This document shows positions 15,303 to 22,924 of a stretch of DNA of 41,741 nt, in pieces. The DNA lies in NCBI GenBank assembly GCA_934454655.1, contig CAKSFK010000018.1, positions 1 to 41,741 on the forward strand, written 5' to 3'. Within the stretch, counting starts at the first letter, position 1. Every line of letters begins with the position of its first letter. Below the pieces are notes generated by a model. The model saw nothing but the letters and a program-made list of their open reading frames with translations, did no database searches and was not told the origin of the DNA. Source of the DNA: an uncultured Eubacteriales bacterium. Lineage in GTDB: Bacteria > Bacillota > Clostridia > Oscillospirales > Acutalibacteraceae. Position numbers and translations under genes: made by a program.

Positions 15303-17753
15303 ATGGCAGTGGCAAAAAAGAAAAGCGGCAAAACGGCAGCGCGCACTTCCGCAAAGGCGGAAAAGTCCGTTCAGCCGCGCAGCTCTGCGGGCAAAAGGCA
15401 GCTTATGTCCGTTATATGGTTCGCGGTGGCGGTGTTCATACTTTGCGTGGTATTTATACCGGGACAAAACGTGTGGCTTGCGGTACATAACGCAATATTC
15501 GGCGTGTTCGGAATAACGGCTTATTTTTATCCCTTTTTGCTGGGATTTGTAGCCGTACTTTTTGCAATGGATAAAATCGGCGGTTCAATAAACGCAAAAA
15601 TAATAGAGTCGGGCGTGCTTGTGGTGCTTATAGGCGCGGCGGTCGATATTTTTGCAAAGCATAACGACGCTCTCGGTTTCTGGCAGCACCTAACATCCGC
15701 TTACAGCTTTGGCACAAAGCTTAAGTCGGGCGGATTTCTGGGCGCGCTTATAGGTCATCCGCTTTATCTGGCTTTCGGCAAAACGGGGGCGGCGATAACG
15801 GTTATACTGCTTATATTTGTGTTTTTAATGATAATAACGGGTACAACGCTTATGTCGCTTTTTAAAACCGTTGCAAGACCCGTAAGGACAATTTCCGAGC
15901 AGGCGGAAACAGCGTATCAAAACAAGCTTGAGCGCGGCGGCGCTCAAAGGGAAAAACAGCTTAAGGTTCTTAAGGGCTTTAATGTTGATATTCCGGTTGA
16001 CGATATACCCGAAAAAAGGAACATTAAAAAGGAAACACTGGAAGAAAAACAGCGTAAGGTTGTTTCCGCTTATTACGGGGCAGACGTTTCCGAGGAAAAG
16101 GAAGAAACGGCTCCCGAGCGGGAAAAGGAAGAGCCCGCACCCGAAAACACCGATATTGACAGTGCTCTGAAAGCCGCAAGGGCAGAGGCGGCGCAGGAAA
16201 AGGCGGCAATTAAAGAGGAAACCGAGAAATTCACGGAAAAAATTGAAGAAAAGGCTGAGGAAGTGCCGGCAGACAGCTATAAATTCCCGCCGCTTAACCT
16301 TTTAAAGGAATCAAAGGCAACAAACGCGGCGGCGCTTTCGGCAGAACTTGACAGCACGGCGGATAAGCTTGTGGAAACCCTTAAAAGCTTCGGGGTTGAA
16401 ACCAGAATTGTGGATATAAGCCGCGGACCTACGGTTACGCGGTATGAGCTTCAGCCGTCCGCCGGAGTAAAGATAAGCAAAATAACCAACCTTGCGGACG
16501 ATATTGCCCTGAACCTTGCAACCGCGGGCGTTCGTATTGAAGCGCCCATACCGAACAAGGCGGCCGTGGGAATAGAAGTTCCGAACAAGGCAAGCTCGGT
16601 AGTCGGGGTAAGGGGAATACTGGAATCCCCCGCGTTTTCGTCCGCAAAAAGCAGGCTCACGGTGGCTTTGGGACGTGATATAGGCGGCAACGCGGTTGTT
16701 GCGGACATTGCCAAAATGCCGCACGGACTTATTGCCGGCGCTACCGGTTCGGGTAAATCCGTTTGCATTAATTCGTTTATAATCAGTCTGCTTTACAAGG
16801 CAAGCCCCGATGACGTTAAACTTTTAATGATAGACCCAAAGGTGGTTGAGCTCGGCATATACAACGGTATTCCGCATTTGCTTGTGCCGGTTGTCACCGA
16901 CCCGCGAAAGGCCGCGGGCGCTCTCGGGTGGGCGGTAAGCGAAATGGAAAAGCGTTACAAAATGTTTGCCGACCGCGGAGTGCGCGACCTTGCGGGCTAT
17001 AACAAATTTGTTGAAAATCTGGGCGACCCGGAAATCTCCAAAATGCCGCACATTGTAATAATTATAGACGAGCTTGCCGACCTTATGATGACGGCGCCCA
17101 ACGAAGTTGAGGATTCCATAAACCGCATAGCGGCAAAGGCGCGCGCCGCGGGTATGCACCTTTTGATTGCAACGCAGCGCCCGTCGGTCGATGTTGTAAC
17201 CGGCGTTATCAAGGCGAACATCCCAACAAGAATTGCGTTTGCGGTTTCTTCGCACATAGACAGCCGCACCATTCTTGATACCGCGGGGGCGGAAAAGCTG
17301 CTGGGGCGCGGCGATATGCTGTTCAGCCCCGTAGGCTCCTCAAAGCCGCGCCGAATACAGGGCTGTTTTGTAAGCGACGAGGAAGTTGAGGCGGTTGTTG
17401 ATTACGTTAAAAGCGATCATTCCGCCGATTATGACGATGACGTTATGGTTGAAATAGAACGTCAGGCGGCGGTTGAGAAAAAACAAAAGACAGGTTTGCC
17501 CGAGGACGGACCCGAGGGCGACCCGATGCTTGAGGACGCAATTAAGGTTGTTGTGGAAAACGGTATGGCGTCCACCTCGCTTTTGCAGAGAAAGCTGAAA
17601 CTCGGATATGCCAGAGCCGCCAGAATTGTGGATGAAATGGAGCAGAGGGGCGTTGTCGGACCTTACGAGGGCTCTAAACCGCGCAAGGTGCTTATAACAA
17701 GGGATCAACTGCTTGAGCGCGAGGCAATGGGAAATGTTGAGGAAGAACAGTAA
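15303..17753 (+). CDS. ftsK: DNA translocase FtsK/SpoIIIE
   Basis: FtsK/SpoIIIE pumps chromosomal DNA through the division or sporulation septum. The 816-residue protein starts with four membrane segments (~35-185), followed by an acidic, Glu/Lys-rich linker (~225-325). The motor domain has Walker A GATGSGKS near residue 479 and Walker B VIIIDELADLMM near 585. The C-terminal winged-helix gamma domain (~745-805), with TSLLQRKLKLGYARAARIVDEME, reads polar sequence motifs. The ATG at 15303, with TAGGAG 6 bases before it, is preferred to a TTG at 15297. A GGGAC/GTCCC hairpin overlapping the tepA stop has no T-run and is probably not a terminator. Confidence 0.95.
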   Translation: MAVAKKKSGKTAARTSAKAEKSVQPRSSAGKRQLMSVIWFAVAVFILCVVFIPGQNVWLAVHNAIFGVFGITAYFYPFLLGFVAVLFAMDKIGGSINAKIIESGVLVVLIGAAVDIFAKHNDALGFWQHLTSAYSFGTKLKSGGFLGALIGHPLYLAFGKTGAAITVILLIFVFLMIITGTTLMSLFKTVARPVRTISEQAETAYQNKLERGGAQREKQLKVLKGFNVDIPVDDIPEKRNIKKETLEEKQRKVVSAYYGADVSEEKEETAPEREKEEPAPENTDIDSALKAARAEAAQEKAAIKEETEKFTEKIEEKAEEVPADSYKFPPLNLLKESKATNAAALSAELDSTADKLVETLKSFGVETRIVDISRGPTVTRYELQPSAGVKISKITNLADDIALNLATAGVRIEAPIPNKAAVGIEVPNKASSVVGVRGILESPAFSSAKSRLTVALGRDIGGNAVVADIAKMPHGLIAGATGSGKSVCINSFIISLLYKASPDDVKLLMIDPKVVELGIYNGIPHLLVPVVTDPRKAAGALGWAVSEMEKRYKMFADRGVRDLAGYNKFVENLGDPEISKMPHIVIIIDELADLMMTAPNEVEDSINRIAAKARAAGMHLLIATQRPSVDVVTGVIKANIPTRIAFAVSSHIDSRTILDTAGAEKLLGRGDMLFSPVGSSKPRRIQGCFVSDEEVEAVVDYVKSDHSADYDDDVMVEIERQAAVEKKQKTGLPEDGPEGDPMLEDAIKVVVENGMASTSLLQRKLKLGYARAARIVDEMEQRGVVGPYEGSKPRKVLITRDQLLEREAMGNVEEEQ

Positions 17754-18651
17754 AAGAAACCTCAGAATTGCGGCAGGGCTGGCGTCGGTTTGTGCGGCGC
17801 TGTTTGTTATCTGCTTTGCAAACGGTATATTCGGCGAAAGAGCAAAGCGGGTATTCTCTCCTGTCGGGTTTAATTCCGATTTTGATAAATCGCAGGATTT
17901 TGTTGAGATTATAGATGTCGGTCAGGGCGACAGTATTCTTGTGTACTCAAACGGATGCAGCGCGCTTATAGACGCGGGACTTACAACCTCCGCGGACGAT
18001 ATAGCCGAAAATTTGCGGAGGTACAATATAAGCGATATAGACGTTGCTCTGGTAACGCATTTACATATGGATCATGCGGGCGGACTTAAAAATATTGCCG
18101 AAATATTTGATATTGATAACCTTGTTATTCCGGTGGACCATGAGGACGCCGAGGCGCAGGACCTTGTGAACGATGTTAAAAAGATTACCGACGGCAGAAA
18201 AGGAAAAATTTATACCGCCGTTCAGGGAATGAATTTCAAAATAGGCGAATTTACCCTAACGGTGCTTTGCTGTTACGGCGATATGAAAAACGAGAACAGC
18301 CGCTCGGCGGTTGTAATGGCGGAAATTGACGGGCTGAAGTTTCTTTTTACGGGCGACGCGGAGAGCGATACGGAAAAGGCGCTGCTTAACGAGGGTATAA
18401 ATGTTGACTGCGATGTTTTAAAGGTCGGTCATCACGGAAGTAAGACCTCAAGCCTTAAGGAGTTTATTGAGGCTTCAAGCCCGACGTACGCGGCAATATC
18501 TGTCGGATTTGACAACACCTATTCCCATCCGTCGGGCAGTGTTCTTGATGAATTGAAAAGTGAAAGCATCCGAATTTACAGGACGGACCGAAACGGCGAT
18601 ATAATCTTCTTTGCGGAGAACGGTAAAATCCGCGTCAAGACCGAAAAATAA
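17734..18651 (+). CDS. ComEC/Rec2-like metallo-beta-lactamase-fold hydrolase
   Basis: The 305-residue protein has a single N-terminal membrane or signal segment (~9-30) and then a metallo-beta-lactamase domain like the C-terminal part of ComEC. Metal ligands are visible in THLHMDHAGG and, later, FTGDAES and VGHHGSKTS. DVGQGDSILV is the strand motif shared with ComEC. It lacks the channel domain of ComEC, so it is a stand-alone, probably surface-exposed hydrolase, possibly a nuclease. The ATG at 17734 overlaps the last 20 bases of ftsK, implying translational coupling. The ribosome site (GAGG) is modest. Confidence 0.88.
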   Translation: MLRKNSKRNLRIAAGLASVCAALFVICFANGIFGERAKRVFSPVGFNSDFDKSQDFVEIIDVGQGDSILVYSNGCSALIDAGLTTSADDIAENLRRYNISDIDVALVTHLHMDHAGGLKNIAEIFDIDNLVIPVDHEDAEAQDLVNDVKKITDGRKGKIYTAVQGMNFKIGEFTLTVLCCYGDMKNENSRSAVVMAEIDGLKFLFTGDAESDTEKALLNEGINVDCDVLKVGHHGSKTSSLKEFIEASSPTYAAISVGFDNTYSHPSGSVLDELKSESIRIYRTDRNGDIIFFAENGKIRVKTEK

Positions 18652-18752
18652 TCCAAAGGGACAAATTGCATAGATAATCGGTTAGTCCAAGCTCACTGTT
18701 TTGTAAATGCTGACGAAATTGGAAAAATAAATAAAAAACCCCTTAAAAAGGG

Positions 18753-18781
18753 TTGACAGATTTTAAAAACGGTAGTATCAT
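18753..18781 (+). promoter_or_regulatory. Promoter of the feo operon
   Basis: A perfect TTGACA at 18753-18758 and TATCAT at 18776-18781 are 17 bases apart. The expected start near 18788 falls on the first iron-box-like palindrome. Confidence 0.83.
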
Positions 18782-18789
18782 AACATTGG

Positions 18790-18803
18790 TTAGCGAGGGC
18801 TAA
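18790..18803. promoter_or_regulatory. Candidate metal-regulator box 1 (TTAGC-GAGG-GCTAA)
   Basis: A perfect five-base inverted repeat with a four-base centre covers the predicted transcription start. The same TTAGC-N4-GCTAA form occurs at 18824 and 19383. TTAG/CTAA arms are a feature of DtxR/IdeR-family operators, which fits an iron-uptake operon. Confidence 0.7.
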
Positions 18804-18823
18804 TCAATTTTTAGGACGAAAAG

Positions 18824-18837
18824 TTAGCTTAGGCTAA
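18824..18837. promoter_or_regulatory. Candidate metal-regulator box 2 (TTAGC-TTAG-GCTAA)
   Basis: Second copy of the palindrome, 34 bases after box 1 and 23 bases before feoA. The spacing is a little over three helical turns, consistent with two dimers on the same face of the DNA. Confidence 0.7.
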
Positions 18838-18859
18838 TTGTAAAAGCGAGGTAAGCACT

Positions 18860-19072
18860 ATGATGCCGCTGAGTCTTGCAGGCGTTGATGAAGAAAACAC
18901 CATTAAAAAAATAGGCGGAAGCCCGGAAGTTAAACAACATCTTGAAAATCTTGGATTTGTTGTGGGCGGAACTGTTACGATTGTTAATACCTTGGGCGGA
19001 AACGTTATTGTTAACGTTAAGGAGGCAAGGGTTGCAATAAGCGAGGAAATGGCTCGTAAAATAATGGTGTGA
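18860..19072 (+). CDS. feoA: FeoA family protein (first copy)
   Basis: FeoA is a small cytoplasmic SH3-like protein needed for ferrous iron uptake by FeoB. The 70 residues include the family pattern ENLGFVVGGTVTIVNTLGGNVIVNV and end in ISEEMARKIMV. Tandem ATG codons at 18860 and 18863 leave the exact start open; GAGGT lies upstream. This copy is followed by a second feoA, a common arrangement in Clostridia where the two paralogues may play different roles. It is the first gene after the regulated promoter. Confidence 0.9.
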   Translation: MMPLSLAGVDEENTIKKIGGSPEVKQHLENLGFVVGGTVTIVNTLGGNVIVNVKEARVAISEEMARKIMV

Positions 19073-19106
19073 AAGCACCGAATTACATAAAAGGGGGATT
19101 AAGCAG

Positions 19107-19328
19107 ATGAAAACCTTGAAATCAGCCAAAATCGGAGATACCTACACCGTGGTAAAGCTGCACGGCGAGGGAGCGGTAAAGCGACGCATAATGGATATGG
19201 GTATCACCAAGGGCGTGCAGGTTTACGTTCGCAAGGTGGCACCGCTCGGCGATCCGGTTGAGGTAACGGTTCGCGGGTATGAGCTGTCGCTGAGAAAAGC
19301 CGACGCGGATATGATCGAGGTCGAGTAA
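19107..19328 (+). CDS. feoA: FeoA family protein (second copy)
   Basis: This 73-residue paralogue matches FeoA more closely than the first: GAVKRRIMDMGITKGVQVYVRKVAPLGDPVEV is the canonical core, and it ends in RKADADMIEVE. A GGGGG ribosome site precedes the ATG at 19107. The two FeoA proteins are clearly divergent, so this is an old duplication rather than a recent repeat. A CTGTC/GACAG hairpin and a third box lie between this gene and feoB. Confidence 0.92.
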   Translation: MKTLKSAKIGDTYTVVKLHGEGAVKRRIMDMGITKGVQVYVRKVAPLGDPVEVTVRGYELSLRKADADMIEVE

Positions 19329-19369
19329 GACCTTGTTTGGTATGCGTGACAGGTTTGAGTTCTGTCGTG

Positions 19370-19399
19370 TTGAGGCGCCGAGTTAGCGGGCGCTAATAT
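19370..19399 (+). promoter_or_regulatory. Internal promoter and box 3 (TTAGC-GGGC-GCTAA) before feoB
   Basis: TTGAGG at 19370-19375 and TAATAT at 19394-19399 are 18 bases apart. The palindrome at 19383-19396 overlaps the -10 element, as expected for a repressor site. feoB could therefore be transcribed independently of feoA under the same control. Confidence 0.6.
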
Positions 19400-19422
19400 A
19401 TGGAAACGAAAGGATAGAAGTT

Positions 19423-21921
19423 ATGGATATCAGAATAGCCCTTGCGGGTAACCCTAACTGCGGTAAAACAACACTTTTTAACGCACTTACGGGTTCTAAT
19501 CAGTTTGTCGGTAACTGGCCGGGCGTTACGGTTGAGAAAAAGGAAGGTAAGCTTAAAAAGCATGACGGCGTAATCATCACCGACCTTCCGGGTATTTATT
19601 CGCTGTCGCCTTACACACTTGAAGAGGTTGTTGCGAGAAATTACCTTATTTCGGAGCGTCCCGACGCGATTCTTAACATTATCGACGGTACGAATCTTGA
19701 AAGAAACCTTTATCTTACAACCCAGCTCACCGAGCTTGGAATACCGGTTGTTATCGCCATTAATATGATGGACGTTGTACGTAAAAACGGCGATAAGATC
19801 AACACCGAGGAATTGTCCCGTCAGCTCGGCTGTAAGATAGTTGAAATCTCCGCCCTTAAGGGAACGGGCATTATGGAAGCGGCAGAGGCTGCGATAGATG
19901 CTGCCAAAAACACCAAAACCGTACCGCAGCACAGCTTTTCGGGTTGTGTTGAACACGCAATAGCCCACATTGAGGAAGCCGCTGTTCACAATATGCCCGA
20001 GGAACAGCAGCGCTGGTATGCAATAAAGATATTTGAGCGTGACGATAAGGTTTTGGCTCAGCTTAAAATTGACGAGGCAACACTGTTGCACATTGAAAAG
20101 GACATTGCCGCCGCCGAGAAAGAAATGGACGACGATGCCGAATCCATTATTACAAACGAGCGTTATATATACATAGCCTCCATTATAAAGGCGTGCTACA
20201 AGAAAAAGAGTGTGGGTAAGCTTTCCTCGTCGGATAAGATAGACCGAGTGGTTACAAACCGCTGGCTGGGTCTGCCGATATTCGCGCTTGTTATGTTCCT
20301 TGTTTATTACATTTCAATGGTAACCGTTGGCTCTGCCGCTACCGACTGGGCTAACGACGGGCTTTTCGGCGACGGCTGGCACCTTTTGGGAATAGGCTCT
20401 AAGTCCTACAGCGCCGATGCCGATGATTTCACCGCGGCTTCACAGGCTGTTCAGGCGTTTGCCGACATTGACGTAACCGCCGAAGACTTTGATGCCGATG
20501 AAGCGCTTGACGAAATGAAAGACTTTAAGGCAGACTCCAAAACCGCAACTGTTGACGTTGAAGATGAGGAAACACTTGCGGTTAACACAATGACTGCTTA
20601 TTATTCCGAAATTCCTTCAAATCTTTCAAAGGCTGAGGAAGAGGAAACGGTTGCAATGTCTTATAAGGACGCTGTTTCTTACTTTGAGAAAAACGGCTTT
20701 GACGAGCCCGACCCTGCCGATTACGGCGTTTGGGTTCCCGGTATACCGGTGCTTGTGGGCGGAGGACTTGACAAAGCGGGTGCTGCCGATTGGCTTTCGG
20801 GTCTTATTAACGACGGTATCGTAGCCGGTGTGGGCGCTGTTTTGGGCTTTGTTCCGCAGATGCTCGTTCTGTTCTTACTCTTAGCCTTCCTTGAGGCCTG
20901 CGGTTATATGTCACGTATCGCATTCGTGCTTGACCGTGTCTTCCGCAAGTTCGGTCTATCGGGTAAATCCTTTATCCCGATGCTTATCGGTACGGGCTGC
21001 GGTATCCCCGGAATTATGGCTTCGCGTACCATTGAAAACGAACGCGACCGCCGTATGACAATTATGACAACAACGTTTATCCCCTGCGGCGCTAAGGTTC
21101 CGTTTATCGCAATGATCGCGGGCGCTATCTTCGGCGGTTCCGCACTTGTTGCAACCTCAGCTTACTTTATCGGTATGGCGGCGATAATCGTTTCGGGCAT
21201 TATGCTTAAGAAAACAAAGATGTTCTCGGGCGATCCCGCTCCGTTCGTTATGGAGCTGCCGGCTTACCACTGGCCGACCCTCGGCAACGTTCTCCGTTCA
21301 ATGTGGGAGCGCGGCTGGTCGTTCATAAAGAAAGCGGGAACAATAATCCTTCTTTCAACCATACTTGTTTGGTTCACCACATACTTCGGCTGGGCTGACG
21401 GCTCGTTCGGAATGCTCGATGAAGAACAGATAGGTTCTTCGATCCTTGCAAAGATCGGCGGCGCCATCGCTTGGATATTCAAGCCTCTGGGCTGGGGCAA
21501 CTGGAAAGCGGTTGTTGCTTCTATTACCGGTCTTGTTGCTAAGGAAAACATTGTCGGTACTCTCGGTATACTTTACGGCGGCTCAGATACAAGCGTTTAT
21601 CACAACATTGCCGCTGCGTTCACCGGAATCACCGCTTATTCGTTCCTTGTATTCAACCTGCTTTGCGCGCCCTGCTTTGCGGCTATCGGCGCAATCAAGC
21701 GTGAGATGAACAGCCGGAAGTGGACATGGTTCGCAATCGGCTATCAGTGCGGATTTGCTTATCTTGTAGCGCTTATGATAAACCAGTTCGGCGGTTTGTT
21801 CACCGGCAATGTAAATGTTATCGGTCTTATCTTCGCGGTTGCGGCTCTGGCACTTATAGTTTATATGCTTGTCCGCCCGTACAAAGAGGCTACAAAGCTT
21901 ACCGCAAAGGTAAAAGTTTAA
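19423..21921 (+). CDS. feoB: Ferrous iron transport GTPase/permease FeoB with acidic insertion
   Basis: FeoB moves Fe2+ across the inner membrane. The GTPase motifs are intact: G1 GNPNCGKT at residues 9-16, DLPG at 54-57 and NMMD near 114. The membrane domain has FVPQMLVLFLLLAFLEACGYMSR, CGIPGIMASRTI and IPCGAKVPF, the conserved gate regions. The 832 residues exceed usual FeoB proteins because of an acidic segment of about 110 residues (326-436), rich in Asp, Glu and Ala, between the first two membrane helices. The ATG at 19423 has the ribosome site AAAGGATAG. It lies in an operon with two feoA genes and a Cys-rich peptide. Confidence 0.95.
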   Translation: MDIRIALAGNPNCGKTTLFNALTGSNQFVGNWPGVTVEKKEGKLKKHDGVIITDLPGIYSLSPYTLEEVVARNYLISERPDAILNIIDGTNLERNLYLTTQLTELGIPVVIAINMMDVVRKNGDKINTEELSRQLGCKIVEISALKGTGIMEAAEAAIDAAKNTKTVPQHSFSGCVEHAIAHIEEAAVHNMPEEQQRWYAIKIFERDDKVLAQLKIDEATLLHIEKDIAAAEKEMDDDAESIITNERYIYIASIIKACYKKKSVGKLSSSDKIDRVVTNRWLGLPIFALVMFLVYYISMVTVGSAATDWANDGLFGDGWHLLGIGSKSYSADADDFTAASQAVQAFADIDVTAEDFDADEALDEMKDFKADSKTATVDVEDEETLAVNTMTAYYSEIPSNLSKAEEEETVAMSYKDAVSYFEKNGFDEPDPADYGVWVPGIPVLVGGGLDKAGAADWLSGLINDGIVAGVGAVLGFVPQMLVLFLLLAFLEACGYMSRIAFVLDRVFRKFGLSGKSFIPMLIGTGCGIPGIMASRTIENERDRRMTIMTTTFIPCGAKVPFIAMIAGAIFGGSALVATSAYFIGMAAIIVSGIMLKKTKMFSGDPAPFVMELPAYHWPTLGNVLRSMWERGWSFIKKAGTIILLSTILVWFTTYFGWADGSFGMLDEEQIGSSILAKIGGAIAWIFKPLGWGNWKAVVASITGLVAKENIVGTLGILYGGSDTSVYHNIAAAFTGITAYSFLVFNLLCAPCFAAIGAIKREMNSRKWTWFAIGYQCGFAYLVALMINQFGGLFTGNVNVIGLIFAVAALALIVYMLVRPYKEATKLTAKVKV

Positions 21922-21948
21922 GTTAAACTGTGAAAGGAGTCTGTCGGT

Positions 21949-22119
21949 ATGATTACGTGGTTAAAGCTTAACATAGCAACAATAATTATCAGTCTTATTC
22001 TGGCTGTTGTGGTGGCACTGGTTATTATTTCAATAGTGAAGAATAAGAAAAAAGGCAAATCTTCCTGCGGCTGCAACTGCGCTCACTGTGCAATGGCGGG
22101 CTCCTGCCACAAGAAATAG
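21949..22119 (+). CDS. FeoB-associated Cys-rich membrane peptide
   Basis: This 56-residue peptide has one membrane helix (residues ~8-31) and a short cytoplasmic tail holding the cluster CGCNCAHCAMAGSC. Such peptides are encoded after feoB in many Clostridia and may act as a FeoC-like partner or metal-binding adaptor; that role is inferred. GAAAGGAG lies at 21932-21939, 9 bases before the ATG. The operon ends just after it at a strong terminator. Confidence 0.87.
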   Translation: MITWLKLNIATIIISLILAVVVALVIISIVKNKKKGKSSCGCNCAHCAMAGSCHKK

Positions 22120-22131
22120 TTTTATTAAAAA

Positions 22132-22164
22132 GGGGGACGCCGAGTGACGGCGTCCCCCTTTAAT
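22132..22164 (+). terminator. Terminator of the feo operon
   Basis: GGGGGACGCCG (22132-22142) pairs perfectly over 11 bases with CGGCGTCCCCC (22148-22158), loop AGTGA, followed by TTTAATT. Confidence 0.92.
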
Positions 22165-22176
22165 TAAATTTCAAAG

Positions 22177-22190
22177 TAAGCCATTGCTAA
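22177..22190. promoter_or_regulatory. Candidate metal-regulator box 4 (TAAGC-CATT-GCTAA), one mismatch
   Basis: The same palindrome geometry as boxes 1-3 with one changed base in the left arm. It sits between the feo terminator and the ABC pair, 18 bases before the ATPase start codon. No clear -35/-10 pair is visible around it. Confidence 0.5.
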
Positions 22191-22208
22191 CCGAAAAGGA
22201 GAAATAAA

Positions 22209-22910
22209 ATGCCTATTGTTGAATTTAAAAACGTAAGCCGCGTTTACAAAAGCGGCGACCACGAGTTAAAAGCGCTTGATAATGTAAGCCTTTCTCTTGA
22301 CGATGGCAAGTTTGCGGTAATATTAGGACCCAGCGGTGCCGGAAAAAGCACCCTTTTAAACCTGCTCGGCGGTCTGGACAGTCCCACGGAGGGCAAGATA
22401 ATTGTGGGCGGCAAGGATATTTCCACGCTCACGGGCGATGAATTGGCAGAGTACCGTGCGGCAAAGGTTGGGTTTGTGTTTCAGTTTTATAACCTTGTCC
22501 CCACTCTTACGGTTCACGAAAACGTTGCGCTTGTAAAGGAAATAGCGCCGGAGCCGCTGTCGGCAACCAAAATGATTGAGGAAGTGGGACTTTCCGATCA
22601 CCTTAAAAACTTCCCGTCGGAGCTTTCGGGCGGCGAACAGCAAAGGGTTTCCATTGCGCGCGCACTGGCGAAAAATCCGAAAATACTGCTCTGCGATGAG
22701 CCTACCGGCGCGCTTGACTCCAAAACCGGTGTGCTTGTACTCAAACTTTTGCTTAAAATGGCAAGAGATTACGGCAAAACAATAGTTATTGTTACCCACA
22801 ATCAGAATATAGCGAAAATGGCGGATGTGATAATAAGGGTCAAGAACGGCAAGATACTGTCGTGCGAGGAACAGGCGAACCCTGCCTCGGCTGATGACAT
22901 TGACTGGTAA
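22209..22910 (+). CDS. MacB/LolD-type ABC transporter ATP-binding protein
   Basis: The 233-residue ATPase belongs to the group that partners FtsX-like permeases. Walker A GPSGAGKS is near residue 40, the signature LSGGEQQRVSIARAL near 138 and Walker B ILLCDEPTGALDS near 158. AAAAGGAG precedes the ATG at 22209. Its permease partner starts 14 bases after the stop. An operator-like box shared with the feo genes lies directly upstream, suggesting metal-dependent expression. MacB-type systems export peptides or lipoproteins or transmit mechanical force, so an iron-transport role is not implied by family. Confidence 0.93.
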   Translation: MPIVEFKNVSRVYKSGDHELKALDNVSLSLDDGKFAVILGPSGAGKSTLLNLLGGLDSPTEGKIIVGGKDISTLTGDELAEYRAAKVGFVFQFYNLVPTLTVHENVALVKEIAPEPLSATKMIEEVGLSDHLKNFPSELSGGEQQRVSIARALAKNPKILLCDEPTGALDSKTGVLVLKLLLKMARDYGKTIVIVTHNQNIAKMADVIIRVKNGKILSCEEQANPASADDIDW

Positions 22911-22924
22911 AGGCGGTAAAACAA

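Noticed and set aside
18737..18754. AACCC/GGGTT hairpin as a forward terminator after the ComEC-like gene
   Set aside because: The stem is only five bases and is followed by the feo -35 element instead of a T-run; it looks terminator-like only on the reverse strand, where no gene ends.
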